DNA of 64,000 bases from assembly GCA_026014585.1 (NCBI GenBank), contig JAOZIA010000005.1, forward strand, positions 172,808-236,807, in the 5' to 3' direction. Below the pieces are notes generated by a model, which saw only the letters and a program-made list of their open reading frames with translations, made no database searches and was not told where the DNA came from. Origin of the DNA: Candidatus Bathyarchaeota archaeon (lineage in GTDB: Archaea; Thermoproteota; Bathyarchaeia; Bathyarchaeales; Bathycorpusculaceae). This document shows, in pieces, positions 8,836 through 17,651 of the stretch. The translations under genes and the position numbers were made by a program. Within the stretch, counting starts at the first letter, position 1. Each line of letters opens with the position of its first letter.

Positions 8836-9636
8836 TTATTGATGTCTTAGAACACAGTAGACATTTACAGAAAAATACTCTCTTAAAAAGGGAATTTTTC
8901 TGATAACGTTGAAAACTGAAAACAATATTTTATCTTTTAAATTGGTGCTCACATTGACTTTAAAGTACTCAATTTTTAGTCCGCTTTCCTTAATTAGGTT
9001 TAAAAACCCTTTAAAAGAAAGCTGATTTAAGCCCCCAATGTTTGTGTCGTTAAAACTTTTGATATTATTATTTGAGTGATATCTTCGCAACTCATCTAAC
9101 AATAAATCCTCATCAAAGATAACATGCAGCCAAGGAAGAGAACTAAATTTACCTAAATGCCCACCAATAGGTGAATTCCACAACCCTGAAAAACCAATCA
9201 CCAGTTGCCCATCAGGTTTCAAATGTTTCTTCATTTCATCCAGAATTAGTTCAGGATTTGAATAATGTTCAAAGCAATCTTTTGATATTATAATATCAAA
9301 TTGCTTGTCTTTTGCCATTTTGCTTGTAAATTCAAGATTTGTAACTGAGGGGTCCTCTTTAAGTTTTTCATTTGCTCGAATTAACGCTTTTTCGTTAATA
9401 TCTAACCCAGTGACATCCTTTGCGTATTTACCTATTTCAAAACAGGTTACGCCCCAACCACACCCAAAATCAAGCACACTTTTATTTTTAAAATCAAGCG
9501 AATTATTGAAGCGTTTAAAAAATTCTGCCGATTGCGCTTCATATTTTTTAAGCCACACTTCTTGCGGGAGAGCATAATTTTTTGCGGTGCCTTTTCTGAT
9601 GAAAATTTTGAGTAATCGTTTACTTTTTATTTTCAA
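8836..9636 (-). CDS. Class I SAM-dependent methyltransferase
   Basis: This 266-residue protein has motif I VLDFGCGWGV (residues 54-63), an acidic motif II (VTGLDINEKAL) and DIIISKDCFEHY at the motif IV position, the pattern of small-molecule methyltransferases. The C-terminal half includes a hydrophobic segment, as in methyltransferases working on lipid-linked sugars. The start is TTG with GGAAGAG upstream. It is divergent from another methyltransferase at 9783 and upstream of the radical SAM gene on the same strand. Confidence 0.8.
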   Translation of the reverse strand: MKIKSKRLLKIFIRKGTAKNYALPQEVWLKKYEAQSAEFFKRFNNSLDFKNKSVLDFGCGWGVTCFEIGKYAKDVTGLDINEKALIRANEKLKEDPSVTNLEFTSKMAKDKQFDIIISKDCFEHYSNPELILDEMKKHLKPDGQLVIGFSGLWNSPIGGHLGKFSSLPWLHVIFDEDLLLDELRRYHSNNNIKSFNDTNIGGLNQLSFKGFLNLIKESGLKIEYFKVNVSTNLKDKILFSVFNVIRKIPFLREYFSVNVYCVLRHQ

Positions 9637-9685
9637 GCTTGCTCTTCCAAGTTGGTTTTTATAATTTAGAAATACTTATTAAGTT

Positions 9686-9790
9686 ATGGGTAAGTTGATT
9701 AGACGCCTAAAAACTAAATTCGCAAAGCAATATTGCTTAAAAATAAAAAGGGATACATCATTCTCACTTAAGGCGCACCCAATTGATTGA
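9686..9790 (+). CDS. Possible leaderless 34-residue ORF upstream of a methyltransferase
   Basis: An ATG at 9686 opens a 34-codon frame, very basic at first (MGKLIRRLKTKFAKQY) and ending eight bases inside the next gene. A TATA-like TTTATAATTT lies about 25 bases before the ATG, the distance expected for a leaderless archaeal transcript. It may be a short leader peptide whose translation is coupled to the methyltransferase. No homologue is recognised and chance cannot be excluded. Confidence 0.3.
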   Translation: MGKLIRRLKTKFAKQYCLKIKRDTSFSLKAHPID

Positions 9791-10658
9791 AAATGATATA
9801 AATAATCATCTTTCATGCCCAGATTGCATGGGAAAAATTAAGCAGTTAAAATGTCAATCCTGCGGTAAAAGCTTCGTTAAAGAAAACAACGTTTTAAAAC
9901 TACTACCCACCGAGTTAACGTCTCATGATATTTCCTCAGATAGCAATTGGGAAAATCACAAGAAAAAGTTTGAGTCAAAACCATTGACTATTTTACTGAG
10001 AAGAGCTGACGCAATTCTCCACTTTAACGAACAAATCCTGCCCAAACTGGACTTAAAAGGGAACATTTTAGAGATAGGCAGTGGATACTGCTGGATTAGC
10101 TCATTAATTAAACTTAATTTTCCACAGGTTAAAATGGTTTCAACCGACATCTCATACAATGCCTTGCTTATAGGCGAAAAAATAAGCCAATTCTTAAACA
10201 CAAAAATAGATTGCTATGCAACCTCTAAAATAGAAAAAATCCCTTTTGAAAACCAATACTTCGATTACGTCATAGGCAGCGCAGTACTACAGCAAACAAA
10301 ACCTGAAGAGTCAATTAAAGAAATTTTTCGCGTCTTAAAAGAAGACGGCAAATACATAGGCATCTGGGAACTTTGTAGCCCACACCTTTTAGGGTCAATA
10401 TGGGGGAGCCGCTTTGGACTACAAGGCAAAACCGCAAGACAGGACAAGGTAACGTACCGCAATTACAGCGTCAAAGAATGGGAACAGCACTTCAAAGAGG
10501 CAGGATTCAAAAAAGTAGCCATAGAAATGGATATTGACCCACGTTACAAAAAAAATCACTGGTTCATATGCTTCTACTACAACCAGCTAAAACACGTACC
10601 TCAAAAAATAGTTAAAAACTACTTACCGTACAGCATCAACATTTACGCAGAAAAATAG
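9783..10658 (+). CDS. SAM-dependent methyltransferase with N-terminal zinc ribbon
   Basis: The 291 residues begin with a zinc-ribbon of two pairs, C12-x2-C15 and C24-x2-C27 (Trm112-like arrangement), then a class I methyltransferase core with ILEIGSGYCWISS as motif I, STDISYNAL as motif II and FDYVIGSAVLQQ further on. The RVLKEDGKYIGIWEL segment is typical of UbiE/type 11 methyltransferases. The start is TTG, because the first in-frame ATG lies after the first cysteine pair. This is the only plus-strand gene of the glycan region. The substrate is unknown; a sugar or lipid carrier is inferred from context. Confidence 0.8.
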   Translation: MIENDINNHLSCPDCMGKIKQLKCQSCGKSFVKENNVLKLLPTELTSHDISSDSNWENHKKKFESKPLTILLRRADAILHFNEQILPKLDLKGNILEIGSGYCWISSLIKLNFPQVKMVSTDISYNALLIGEKISQFLNTKIDCYATSKIEKIPFENQYFDYVIGSAVLQQTKPEESIKEIFRVLKEDGKYIGIWELCSPHLLGSIWGSRFGLQGKTARQDKVTYRNYSVKEWEQHFKEAGFKKVAIEMDIDPRYKKNHWFICFYYNQLKHVPQKIVKNYLPYSINIYAEK

Positions 10659-10661
10659 CAG

Positions 10662-11279
10662 TTAGGAAACTTTAGCTGCAAGATACTCACGGTAACCAGC
10701 AACAAACGCAAAAGCCAACGTTAAAAACAGCATACAAACAGTTAATGACTCTAAGCGTATGCCCCAAGGGGAATAATTCAAAACTAAAGCAACCAACGGC
10801 GCAAGACACAAACTTGAAGCCAAACTTAAAGCAACACGCTCAATTTTGTTCTCTGACGTGATTTTTATGGGGATTTTTGTGTCTGCGGGAAACATTGCCT
10901 TTATGAAAACGTACCCAGGAAGGAACGCCAAAAAAATTAAACCTAAAACATATCGGGTATAAGCCACCGCTAAAATGTTAGCTGGAAGGAAAAAAACCAG
11001 TGCAGCCACGGTTGATAAAACAATAGAGAACCAAAACCATAAAGCACACCTAGAAAGCAGGTAGTCTTTAATTGAAAAAAATCGTTGTGCCTTGCCTTTC
11101 ACAAAAGAGACCGTCTCATCCGCTTCCAACTCAATCAAAGCTGCAGCTACTTGCTCCTTTGACAGGAAATAACGTGTTTGCATAATGTCGACTAACTGCT
11201 CAACATTTTCAGGCTGCTCTGATGCTATTATTTGAGCTATGAGAGCCTTAGTCTGATCATTTGTGACGGCCATACTCAA
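10662..11279 (-). CDS. DUF1616-type membrane domain with N-terminal winged-helix-like region
   Basis: This 205-residue protein has an N-terminal ~75-residue helical region resembling a winged helix (QLVDIMQTRYFLSKEQVAAAL). Four membrane segments follow, with RYVLGLIFLAFLPGYVFIKA, the ERVALSLASSLCLAPLV segment and LNYSPWGI, the conserved membrane half of DUF1616 proteins. The usual exported C-terminal half is missing here. A matching exported half is encoded separately at 25195-25791, at the other end of the glycan region. The function of DUF1616 is unknown; these proteins are commonly found near archaeal surface-glycan genes. It is transcribed just after the 71-residue membrane protein. Confidence 0.75.
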   Translation of the reverse strand: MSMAVTNDQTKALIAQIIASEQPENVEQLVDIMQTRYFLSKEQVAAALIELEADETVSFVKGKAQRFFSIKDYLLSRCALWFWFSIVLSTVAALVFFLPANILAVAYTRYVLGLIFLAFLPGYVFIKAMFPADTKIPIKITSENKIERVALSLASSLCLAPLVALVLNYSPWGIRLESLTVCMLFLTLAFAFVAGYREYLAAKVS

Positions 11280-11285
11280 GTTGTT

Positions 11286-11501
11286 TTAGCTTCCTAAGAT
11301 TAAGTTTACTACAACAATTAAGAAGGTAATCAAGAATAAAACAGCAATAACCATCGAAATAATCCGTAACCGTCGCCTGTCCAAAATAATATTTACCTGC
11401 TTATAACGGCTTGATAACAATTCAAGAGTAATCAGCAATGCAATAGCAGCTAAAGCCAGCAGTAAGGCGATATTTTCAAAGGTTAACTGTGGAAGCTGCA
11501 T
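11286..11501 (-). CDS. Small two-pass membrane protein
   Basis: This unrecognised 71-residue protein has two hydrophobic segments (about residues 10-28 and 47-69) separated by a basic loop (SSRYKQVNIILDRRRLR). It ends six bases before the DUF1616-type gene, so the two are probably translated from the same message and may interact in the membrane. Confidence 0.6.
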   Translation of the reverse strand: MQLPQLTFENIALLLALAAIALLITLELLSSRYKQVNIILDRRRLRIISMVIAVLFLITFLIVVVNLILGS

Positions 11502-11582
11502 ATCAGACCGTTTCCTTCACTTTAACAAACACTTGTTAGGCAAATAACTTAATTATAACTTTTCTGCGTATGCCAAAAAAAA

Positions 11583-12860
11583 TTATTTTTCCGTTGACAC
11601 AGGTTGCCCTAACAATTTTTTTATTTCAGAGACACTGGCAATTATTGACTTATCAATTTGTGGTTTTCTGGCTTGCAGGTCTTTTTGTATTGTTTCTCGG
11701 TTTGCCCAAGCCCCATCTATCATTGAAACCAACTTGGAATATGTCAGTGCGTTTATACTGCAGAAGTAGTCTTGCTGGTTTAGCATGTTCATTATTCCAG
11801 AATATTTATGGCTCCAGCCGATGACCACTGTTGGAACACCCATTGATAGAGCAGCTATGTTTGAATGCATACGTGCTCCAATGAATAAATCGCAGATGCC
11901 AATAATGCCTTTTAGTTCTTCAGGAGAATAATCTGCAAGTAAAATTTTGATTCTGTTTTTGTTTTTTGCTTTGCCATAAATTCTGTTTGCGATTGTACGA
12001 TCATCATTGGACATGTAACCCTCAGGAATAATCACATGAGAAATTAACAGTATATTAGCGTCTAACTTTTCAATTAAATAGTCAGCAACTTGCGCCATTA
12101 AATCAACATAGGTGCCTTCTTGGGCTCTGAAATGTTTATTCATTAACTCGTTAGGTCCAATACCGATGAGAATACCTGGAGGTCTTTCATATTTTTCTTG
12201 AGCCAATATTTCGGAAACTTTTTGTTTACTTACGGGGTTTAAAAGGAAAGCTACATCAGGCATTAACATAATTTTTGAGTTGGTCAGATGCATTTCTTCT
12301 ATAATAGCAACACTTTCTGTTTCTCGGACAGCTATGAGGTCAACTTTGTTTAGGCAGTACCTAACTAAAGGCGCATTTAACCGTCGGAAGGGACCAATTG
12401 ACTGCGAATAAACAACAACTTTTTTCTTTAAAAAAACACCAATCAAGGTATGAAAAATAGAGTAAAGCGCATTTGCACCATGATCACTTAAGGTATCACC
12501 GCTTAAATCAAGAACAAAGTCAGACTTTTGATACTCCTTTAAAACCTCATCGGACAGCAGAAAATCACTTTTAATTTTTGCTTTGCTTAAAGCGTACCAT
12601 AGGGCACTTCTTAAAACCTCATTAGAAAGCACCATTAATCTGCGGACGTAAGCTTTTTTTGAGAAAACCTTACCCATTGGGGAACCAACAATATGGATGT
12701 TGGATGCCTTGCAGGATGGATAATCCAATTCGTAAGCTTCTGATACCAAAGTAAAAGTTAGATTGGGGATATACTGTTTAAGAACACCAATTGTGCTTGA
12801 AACCTGTGCCGCTGAGCCTTTGTTCCACGAATAATTCGTGTTAATTAACAGTATATGCAT
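11583..12860 (-). CDS. Polysaccharide pyruvyl transferase family protein
   Basis: This 425-residue protein has the CsaB/pyruvyltransferase fold, related to GT-B enzymes. It starts with ILLINTNYSWNKGSAA, the usual N-terminal strand and glycine-rich turn, then has KKVVVYSQSIGPF and, near the C-terminus, LFIGARMHSNIAALSMGVPTVVIGWSHKY, the family's conserved substrate-binding block. Family members add a pyruvate ketal from phosphoenolpyruvate to surface sugars. It is one of two such genes here, with 15441-16670. Enzymes of this family with other donors exist, so the exact reaction is inferred. Confidence 0.85.
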   Translation of the reverse strand: MHILLINTNYSWNKGSAAQVSSTIGVLKQYIPNLTFTLVSEAYELDYPSCKASNIHIVGSPMGKVFSKKAYVRRLMVLSNEVLRSALWYALSKAKIKSDFLLSDEVLKEYQKSDFVLDLSGDTLSDHGANALYSIFHTLIGVFLKKKVVVYSQSIGPFRRLNAPLVRYCLNKVDLIAVRETESVAIIEEMHLTNSKIMLMPDVAFLLNPVSKQKVSEILAQEKYERPPGILIGIGPNELMNKHFRAQEGTYVDLMAQVADYLIEKLDANILLISHVIIPEGYMSNDDRTIANRIYGKAKNKNRIKILLADYSPEELKGIIGICDLFIGARMHSNIAALSMGVPTVVIGWSHKYSGIMNMLNQQDYFCSINALTYSKLVSMIDGAWANRETIQKDLQARKPQIDKSIIASVSEIKKLLGQPVSTEK

Positions 12861-12883
12861 TTTATGCGTAATAGAGAAACGTC

Positions 12884-14188
12884 CTATTTAAGCAAAAGCA
12901 GACCACTGTGAGCAGCAACAGTTAAAACCCCTGTTACTTCTTCGCCGTCAAGAGTGGTGTAGACACCATCTAATTCAAAGTTTAGGGCATTGGCGGTAGG
13001 ATTAACCAACACTTTTCCATTGCTGAAGTCTCTTGCATAAAGGGGCAGTGAATTTATTTGGTAGTAGTCTCCAAGGAAAACACCAAGATCTGCGTTTTGT
13101 AGTTTTTGAAGCAGATCCACAGAGTTAGAGTAACGTTCAGGGTTTAAGCTAAAAGAGATTATGTTTTGAGGTGAAGAATATTTTGCGGCAAGCATCAAAG
13201 AGCAAAAGCCGTATTGAATAAGTTGATCAGCTGTCGCATCAGAAGGCAAGATCGCGGCTTGACAAGTTGCTATGAAAACTTTGCCCTGCTGTAGGAAACT
13301 GTTTTGCACCCAACTAACCATATCTAAGGATTTACGCCAATCGCTTTCACTGTACCATTGACCGTTGTAGGTGATGAAGGTTCCTTCACTCATCAACCCG
13401 CTTAATCCGGGCACTTGAGATATTATTTGGTTGTATGGATCGGCGCTATTGTAGAATGATTCGCCATTCCAGATTCCGTTAGGAACCACAAGTTTGGATG
13501 GTCCAACGGCGTTGATTATTTCATTTAAAATTTGGATGTAACCTGTTCTTATTTCGTCCCAAGTGAAGTTTGTGCCTGTTTTTGGGTTAATGGGGGAGGC
13601 ACTGCTACCAGATTGCCAAGCAGCCACAGAAGAGGCTAACCCGTTGTCAACCATTACACCATCAAAGGAAGGGTACTGATCTAGCCATGCCTTTATTTTG
13701 TCTGCTACCCAAACTTGGTAATCAGGGTTTGTAATATCAACTCGATAGTTTTCAGGGTAAGCCTTACTCACAACGTAGTTTCCTGAGGAATCCTTAAGCA
13801 GCCACCCGTTACTGTCTGCAGTATTCCAGTCATCTGCCCAATAATCGTATATGCAAACGATATCTCGGTAGATTAGCGCTTTGTAGTTGGGGTTTATGGC
13901 GTGAATTTGGTCTATTTTTGAAATGTATTTATTGTCTATGTTAGTTGGTGAAACGTACCAAGATTGGCTTGCGCCGAATGCTGAGGTAAGGACGCTTGTT
14001 TCGTATTCGGCTAGATTCCAAGAGGTTGTGTAGAGGGAAATTTTTAGGGATGGGAAAATTATTTGTCCACTCGCTTGGATTGTTTGGGTTTCTTGCAGCG
14101 GGGCTGCTTGGGTGAGGGCTACTCCGTTTGAGAGTGCTATGATGAGCATGAGCAATATAGCTGTTATGCAGGGTAATCGCTTACGCAT
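12884..14188 (-). CDS. Secreted putative glycoside hydrolase (GHL15/TIM-barrel type)
   Basis: The 434-residue protein has an N-terminal signal peptide (MRKRLPCITAILLMLIIAL, then an Ala-rich cleavage region) and a TIM-barrel-like domain. It contains YKALIYRDIVCIYDY, the YRVDITNPDYQVWVADKI block and FDGVMVDNG, where the Asp is at the place of a catalytic acid in GHL15-type putative glycosidases. A C-terminal beta segment (LDGEEVTGVLTV) follows. It probably acts outside the cell on the cluster's own glycan. It is on the same strand as its neighbours but separated from the upstream gene by 74 bases, so it may have its own promoter. Confidence 0.7.
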   Translation of the reverse strand: MRKRLPCITAILLMLIIALSNGVALTQAAPLQETQTIQASGQIIFPSLKISLYTTSWNLAEYETSVLTSAFGASQSWYVSPTNIDNKYISKIDQIHAINPNYKALIYRDIVCIYDYWADDWNTADSNGWLLKDSSGNYVVSKAYPENYRVDITNPDYQVWVADKIKAWLDQYPSFDGVMVDNGLASSVAAWQSGSSASPINPKTGTNFTWDEIRTGYIQILNEIINAVGPSKLVVPNGIWNGESFYNSADPYNQIISQVPGLSGLMSEGTFITYNGQWYSESDWRKSLDMVSWVQNSFLQQGKVFIATCQAAILPSDATADQLIQYGFCSLMLAAKYSSPQNIISFSLNPERYSNSVDLLQKLQNADLGVFLGDYYQINSLPLYARDFSNGKVLVNPTANALNFELDGVYTTLDGEEVTGVLTVAAHSGLLLLK

Positions 14189-14262
14189 GTTTTAGTCGTA
14201 AGAGTTACGATTTAATAAACATAACTTTTAAATTGTACAACAGAAGTACACTAAAAACTTTT

Positions 14263-15444
14263 TCACTTATGCCCCCTAAGCTTACCCAAAACCACTTTAT
14301 ACAAAGGAGTAAACCACAAAAACCATTCAGGATACACCAAATTCCTTGTAAGAAACAATTCACATGCTTTCTCATAACCCTCTGCCTTAAAAACATTGAA
14401 AAAAGTCGTCCGTTGACTTATTTCCATAGAACCACTGTTAACACGGGGGTTTTCTTTTAGCACAACATCTAAAGAAATGGGAAACTTTACGACTTCAATT
14501 TGTTCAAATAATTTTTCTGCTTTCGTGGTGTTAGTCAAGATTATAGAAACACCATTTCTGTTGTACAGATTAAAAGGCACACCCCAAAAATCACCTATCG
14601 TCAAATCTGAAGAGCGGGGAACCTTTGCAAAAGGACAGGAGTAACATGAAGGTCTCATAAGGAGATTCTTTAAGTAGCCAACCATAAAAGGGTCGGTTCG
14701 GTAGCTTTTGAAGTAAGCAGATTTGTCTTTAAAAGTTGCTTTTTGCCCGTAATTTTCCCAGCCTAATTTTTTATCTCTAAAACTGTACCCAACAAGAACG
14801 CTTTTGGCACATATATTCTCTAAATATTTATTAAAAAAAAGCTCAGAAACCACCCCATGACAAATAAGGTCACATATATAAAACTCGTTAAATTGTTTGT
14901 CCAATTTTTTATTTTTTAAATACAATTTTAAAGCTGCTGTTTGACAGGGGGTACCACAGAAGAGAACAGGTTTGCCCTGTTTTGCCAAGGAAACAGCAGA
15001 TTCATACGCATTACCGATATGGCTTTGAATATATTTTGAGCCCCTCAAAGGAGCCAATTCTTTTTCATTTGTGGCAACACAATGTTTTAAGGTAAAATTT
15101 TCATCAAAGGCAGCCCCAAAAACTACCCCATTCTTTTTAAGGACAACATTGGCGATTTCAGAAAAAATTCCACCCGATGAGCTTGCCAAAATTATTTCTT
15201 TGTTTTTTGACCATGAAGCAAATATTTTAGGGTTTTCCACGCTGTTTTCTACAGGGGTAATGATAGGGCAGTAATGCTGGCATTCTCCACAACTCACGCA
15301 TTTGCCACTGTCAACATTAGGGAAAAGGAAGCCTTCATCATCTAATTCCATACGGATAGCTTGTGTTGGGCAAGAACTATAGCAAGCGTAGCAACCGGCG
15401 CATTTGTTTTTGCCTATGACTTCGATTGCAGGTTTCATGTTCAC
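14263..15444 (-). CDS. Coenzyme F420 hydrogenase/dehydrogenase beta-subunit family protein (FrhB-like)
   Basis: The 393 residues begin with two ferredoxin-type [4Fe-4S] motifs, CAGCYACYSSCP (residues 15-26) and CVSCGECQHYCP (49-60), followed by the FrhB-family flavin domain with ALRGSKYIQS-type and FCGTPCQTAAL segments, and a further CPFAKVPRSSDLTIGDFWG block. Proteins of this shape, paired with pyruvyl transferases, occur in exopolysaccharide clusters. The likely role is a flavin-dependent redox step on a sugar or its pyruvyl group, not hydrogenase activity. It overlaps the upstream pyruvyltransferase gene by four bases. An ATG six bases downstream (15438) is an equally possible start. Confidence 0.85.
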   Translation of the reverse strand: MNMKPAIEVIGKNKCAGCYACYSSCPTQAIRMELDDEGFLFPNVDSGKCVSCGECQHYCPIITPVENSVENPKIFASWSKNKEIILASSSGGIFSEIANVVLKKNGVVFGAAFDENFTLKHCVATNEKELAPLRGSKYIQSHIGNAYESAVSLAKQGKPVLFCGTPCQTAALKLYLKNKKLDKQFNEFYICDLICHGVVSELFFNKYLENICAKSVLVGYSFRDKKLGWENYGQKATFKDKSAYFKSYRTDPFMVGYLKNLLMRPSCYSCPFAKVPRSSDLTIGDFWGVPFNLYNRNGVSIILTNTTKAEKLFEQIEVVKFPISLDVVLKENPRVNSGSMEISQRTTFFNVFKAEGYEKACELFLTRNLVYPEWFLWFTPLYKVVLGKLRGHK

Positions 15445-16670
15445 TGAATCTTCTCCGCTATATCATTTATTTGAGCAAGAGCTAAAGTTTTACAATCCTC
15501 AACCTTAGCTGTAATTCTAAGGATGATTGTATCATAATTTCCGACTACGTAATCAACCTTTTGAGCGACCTTCTCTGATATTTCGCCTGAACGCCAAAGT
15601 CCTTTATCATCAGCTTTAACAATCAAGTCACTTGAACCCAAGCCCTCACCAACTACGCCGTTAAATTTTACGCTGGCAGCTATGCAGATGGCTGGTTTAT
15701 GCATCTGGAAAGTTGAAACAGCAGCGTGCATCCTAGCGGTAACTGTGAACAATCCACCACCCAAAAGGCATCTTGCCTGACTGGGCAGTAAAACATCTGA
15801 AATAAACTGCACACAGTCTCTTTTGTCGTTAGATAGGTGCTGTAAAATGTCACGTATTACTTTGCGGTCATCATTATGGGCACTTAAAACGTGGGGCAAC
15901 AGAACGATTTTATAGCTTTTTAGCTGCGAATTATCCAGCAGTGAATTAATGATTTTAACCCATGAAGCCACATAATCATCGTAATTGTTTGTGTAGAAAC
16001 GATATAACCCTGAGGGCACAACACACAGGTAAGAACAGTCAAAAAGCCCGTATTGTTTTAACACATTATTTTGATAGCTAGGGTCAGTCTGGTTGGGCAA
16101 ATCCAGAAAAGCCAAATCTCTTGCTTCAATTACACGCCTCAAACCCAAGGTTTGAACTGCATAATCATTTTTTAGGGGATTACGTGGGTAAATATAGCTG
16201 TACTTTAGCAGTGCAGTCGCCAGCGGTTTGCGCCAAGAAAAAAAAGGACCAATAGTTTGCCCAACAATAAAAAAGCGTGATTTAATTGAGAAAAAAAATA
16301 CACGTAACAAATCTAAAACGACGCCCTTGCCGTAATAGTATTCACCAAAATTATCACCGCCCACATCAACTACACCTGTAGGATTTTCTGAAAAAACAGC
16401 AATGTTTTCTTTGAAAAAATTTATTTGCTCAGTTAGGCGCGGAATTTTTGAGTTTTTACTGTTTTTTCGTGGAACCCGAAGTTTTCCAAGATTAACTTTG
16501 AACTTGAGTTCTGTATTGATTCGTTCAAAGTCTTCTGTGGTGAATACATCAATCAAAAATGCAGCATTTGCTCCCAGTTTTTTTGATAGATAATAAATTA
16601 AATTAATGCCCATCATAGCTGAGCCGTAATTTAAGGTGTCTTCGACGCTTACAACAGCAATTTTCTTCAC
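15441..16670 (-). CDS. Polysaccharide pyruvyl transferase family protein (second copy)
   Basis: This ~409-residue member of the pyruvyltransferase family has KKIAVVSVEDTLNYGSAM at the N-terminus, GVVDVGGDNFGEYY, FIVGQTIGPFFSW and the C-terminal GLFTVTARMHAAVSTFQMHKPA block with the conserved RMH. A GTG at 16670 is chosen because GAGGAAG lies eight bases upstream and the conserved fold starts there. A longer frame from 16769 would overlap the preceding glycosyltransferase gene. The gene is coupled to the FrhB-like gene by a four-base overlap, so the two proteins probably act together. Confidence 0.85.
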   Translation of the reverse strand: MKKIAVVSVEDTLNYGSAMMGINLIYYLSKKLGANAAFLIDVFTTEDFERINTELKFKVNLGKLRVPRKNSKNSKIPRLTEQINFFKENIAVFSENPTGVVDVGGDNFGEYYYGKGVVLDLLRVFFFSIKSRFFIVGQTIGPFFSWRKPLATALLKYSYIYPRNPLKNDYAVQTLGLRRVIEARDLAFLDLPNQTDPSYQNNVLKQYGLFDCSYLCVVPSGLYRFYTNNYDDYVASWVKIINSLLDNSQLKSYKIVLLPHVLSAHNDDRKVIRDILQHLSNDKRDCVQFISDVLLPSQARCLLGGGLFTVTARMHAAVSTFQMHKPAICIAASVKFNGVVGEGLGSSDLIVKADDKGLWRSGEISEKVAQKVDYVVGNYDTIILRITAKVEDCKTLALAQINDIAEKIQ

Positions 16671-16693
16671 AAAATCTTCCTCAGAACACTGTT

Positions 16694-17629
16694 TTATCTT
16701 GGACAGATGACTCTGCTGCATTGCAGGATTTTTGATAGGATATCGTTGAATTTTAAGCCGAATATGCAAATGGTCAATTTAAAGTAGGCTGCAATGTTTG
16801 CGGGGTTTTCTTTTATTGCTTTTATGTAGGCTTTTTTAGCATTTTTTGTATCGCCGTTTTCGAAGTGAATCAAGCCAAAATGGGTGTACCATGTACTAAT
16901 TAGCTTATTTTTTTGAGGCAACGCTTCTATGTCAGGCAAGAACTTTTTGAGTATGATTCTTACTGCATTGAGCCGTTTGTACGTGTTAACACGGCTGCTA
17001 GCTCGATGTGCATGAAGCCTGTACATGTACTGGAATCCATCAGCAGGTTCAAACTCGTATTTTTTTGCAAGCCTAATCCACATATCCCAATCTTCACCGG
17101 CGTACAAACTCGCATCAAACAGTCCAACGTCAGAGAAACATTCACGACGAACCATTACGCCAGAACAGTTTCCAATAATGTTTTTCTCCACAATCTGAGC
17201 AAAAATATTGCCGCTTACAGATGCACCATGAAATTTGACGACTTGCTCATCCATCCGTATATAGTAACCGGACGAACAATACACTACCCCGACCGCATTT
17301 GATGCCCCACGAAATACGGTCAGTTGAGTATTGATTTTTTTAGGTAGCCACAGGTCGTCGTCATCCAAAAAAGCAACAAAGTCGCCTTTTGATTTTGAAA
17401 TCCCCAAGGTCCTCGCAGCACAAACACCCTCGTCTTTTTCTTGGCGTAGATATTTGATTCGGGAATCATTAAATCCGTTAACCACTTGGGAGGTATTATC
17501 TGTTGATGCTGCGTCAATTATTATGAGTTCAAATTCTTTGAAGGTTTGACTAAGCACGCTTTTTATTGCAGGTTCAAGAAAGCGAGAACGATTTTTTGTT
17601 GGCAAGATAACGCTAACTACTGGGTCCAT
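16694..17629 (-). CDS. Glycosyltransferase family 2 with C-terminal TPR-like tail
   Basis: This GT-A enzyme of ~311 residues starts VSVILPTKNRSRFLEPAI, followed by LIIDAASTDNT and VAFLDDDDLWLP (the DxD metal-sugar site) and GEDWDMWIRLAKKY for the acceptor side. The last ~70 residues (HFGLIHFENGDTKNAKKAYIKA) look like a tetratricopeptide repeat, perhaps for docking to partners. The ATG at 17629 is preferred, because an upstream in-frame start would overlap the previous gene and add non-family sequence. Confidence 0.88.
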   Translation of the reverse strand: MDPVVSVILPTKNRSRFLEPAIKSVLSQTFKEFELIIIDAASTDNTSQVVNGFNDSRIKYLRQEKDEGVCAARTLGISKSKGDFVAFLDDDDLWLPKKINTQLTVFRGASNAVGVVYCSSGYYIRMDEQVVKFHGASVSGNIFAQIVEKNIIGNCSGVMVRRECFSDVGLFDASLYAGEDWDMWIRLAKKYEFEPADGFQYMYRLHAHRASSRVNTYKRLNAVRIILKKFLPDIEALPQKNKLISTWYTHFGLIHFENGDTKNAKKAYIKAIKENPANIAAYFKLTICIFGLKFNDILSKILQCSRVICPR

Positions 17630-17651
17630 TTTGCAGTCAAACCATTCTAAT

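Noticed and set aside
16913..17302. 129-codon frame opposite the GT2 gene
   Set aside because: It is antisense to conserved GT2 motifs, with no family resemblance.
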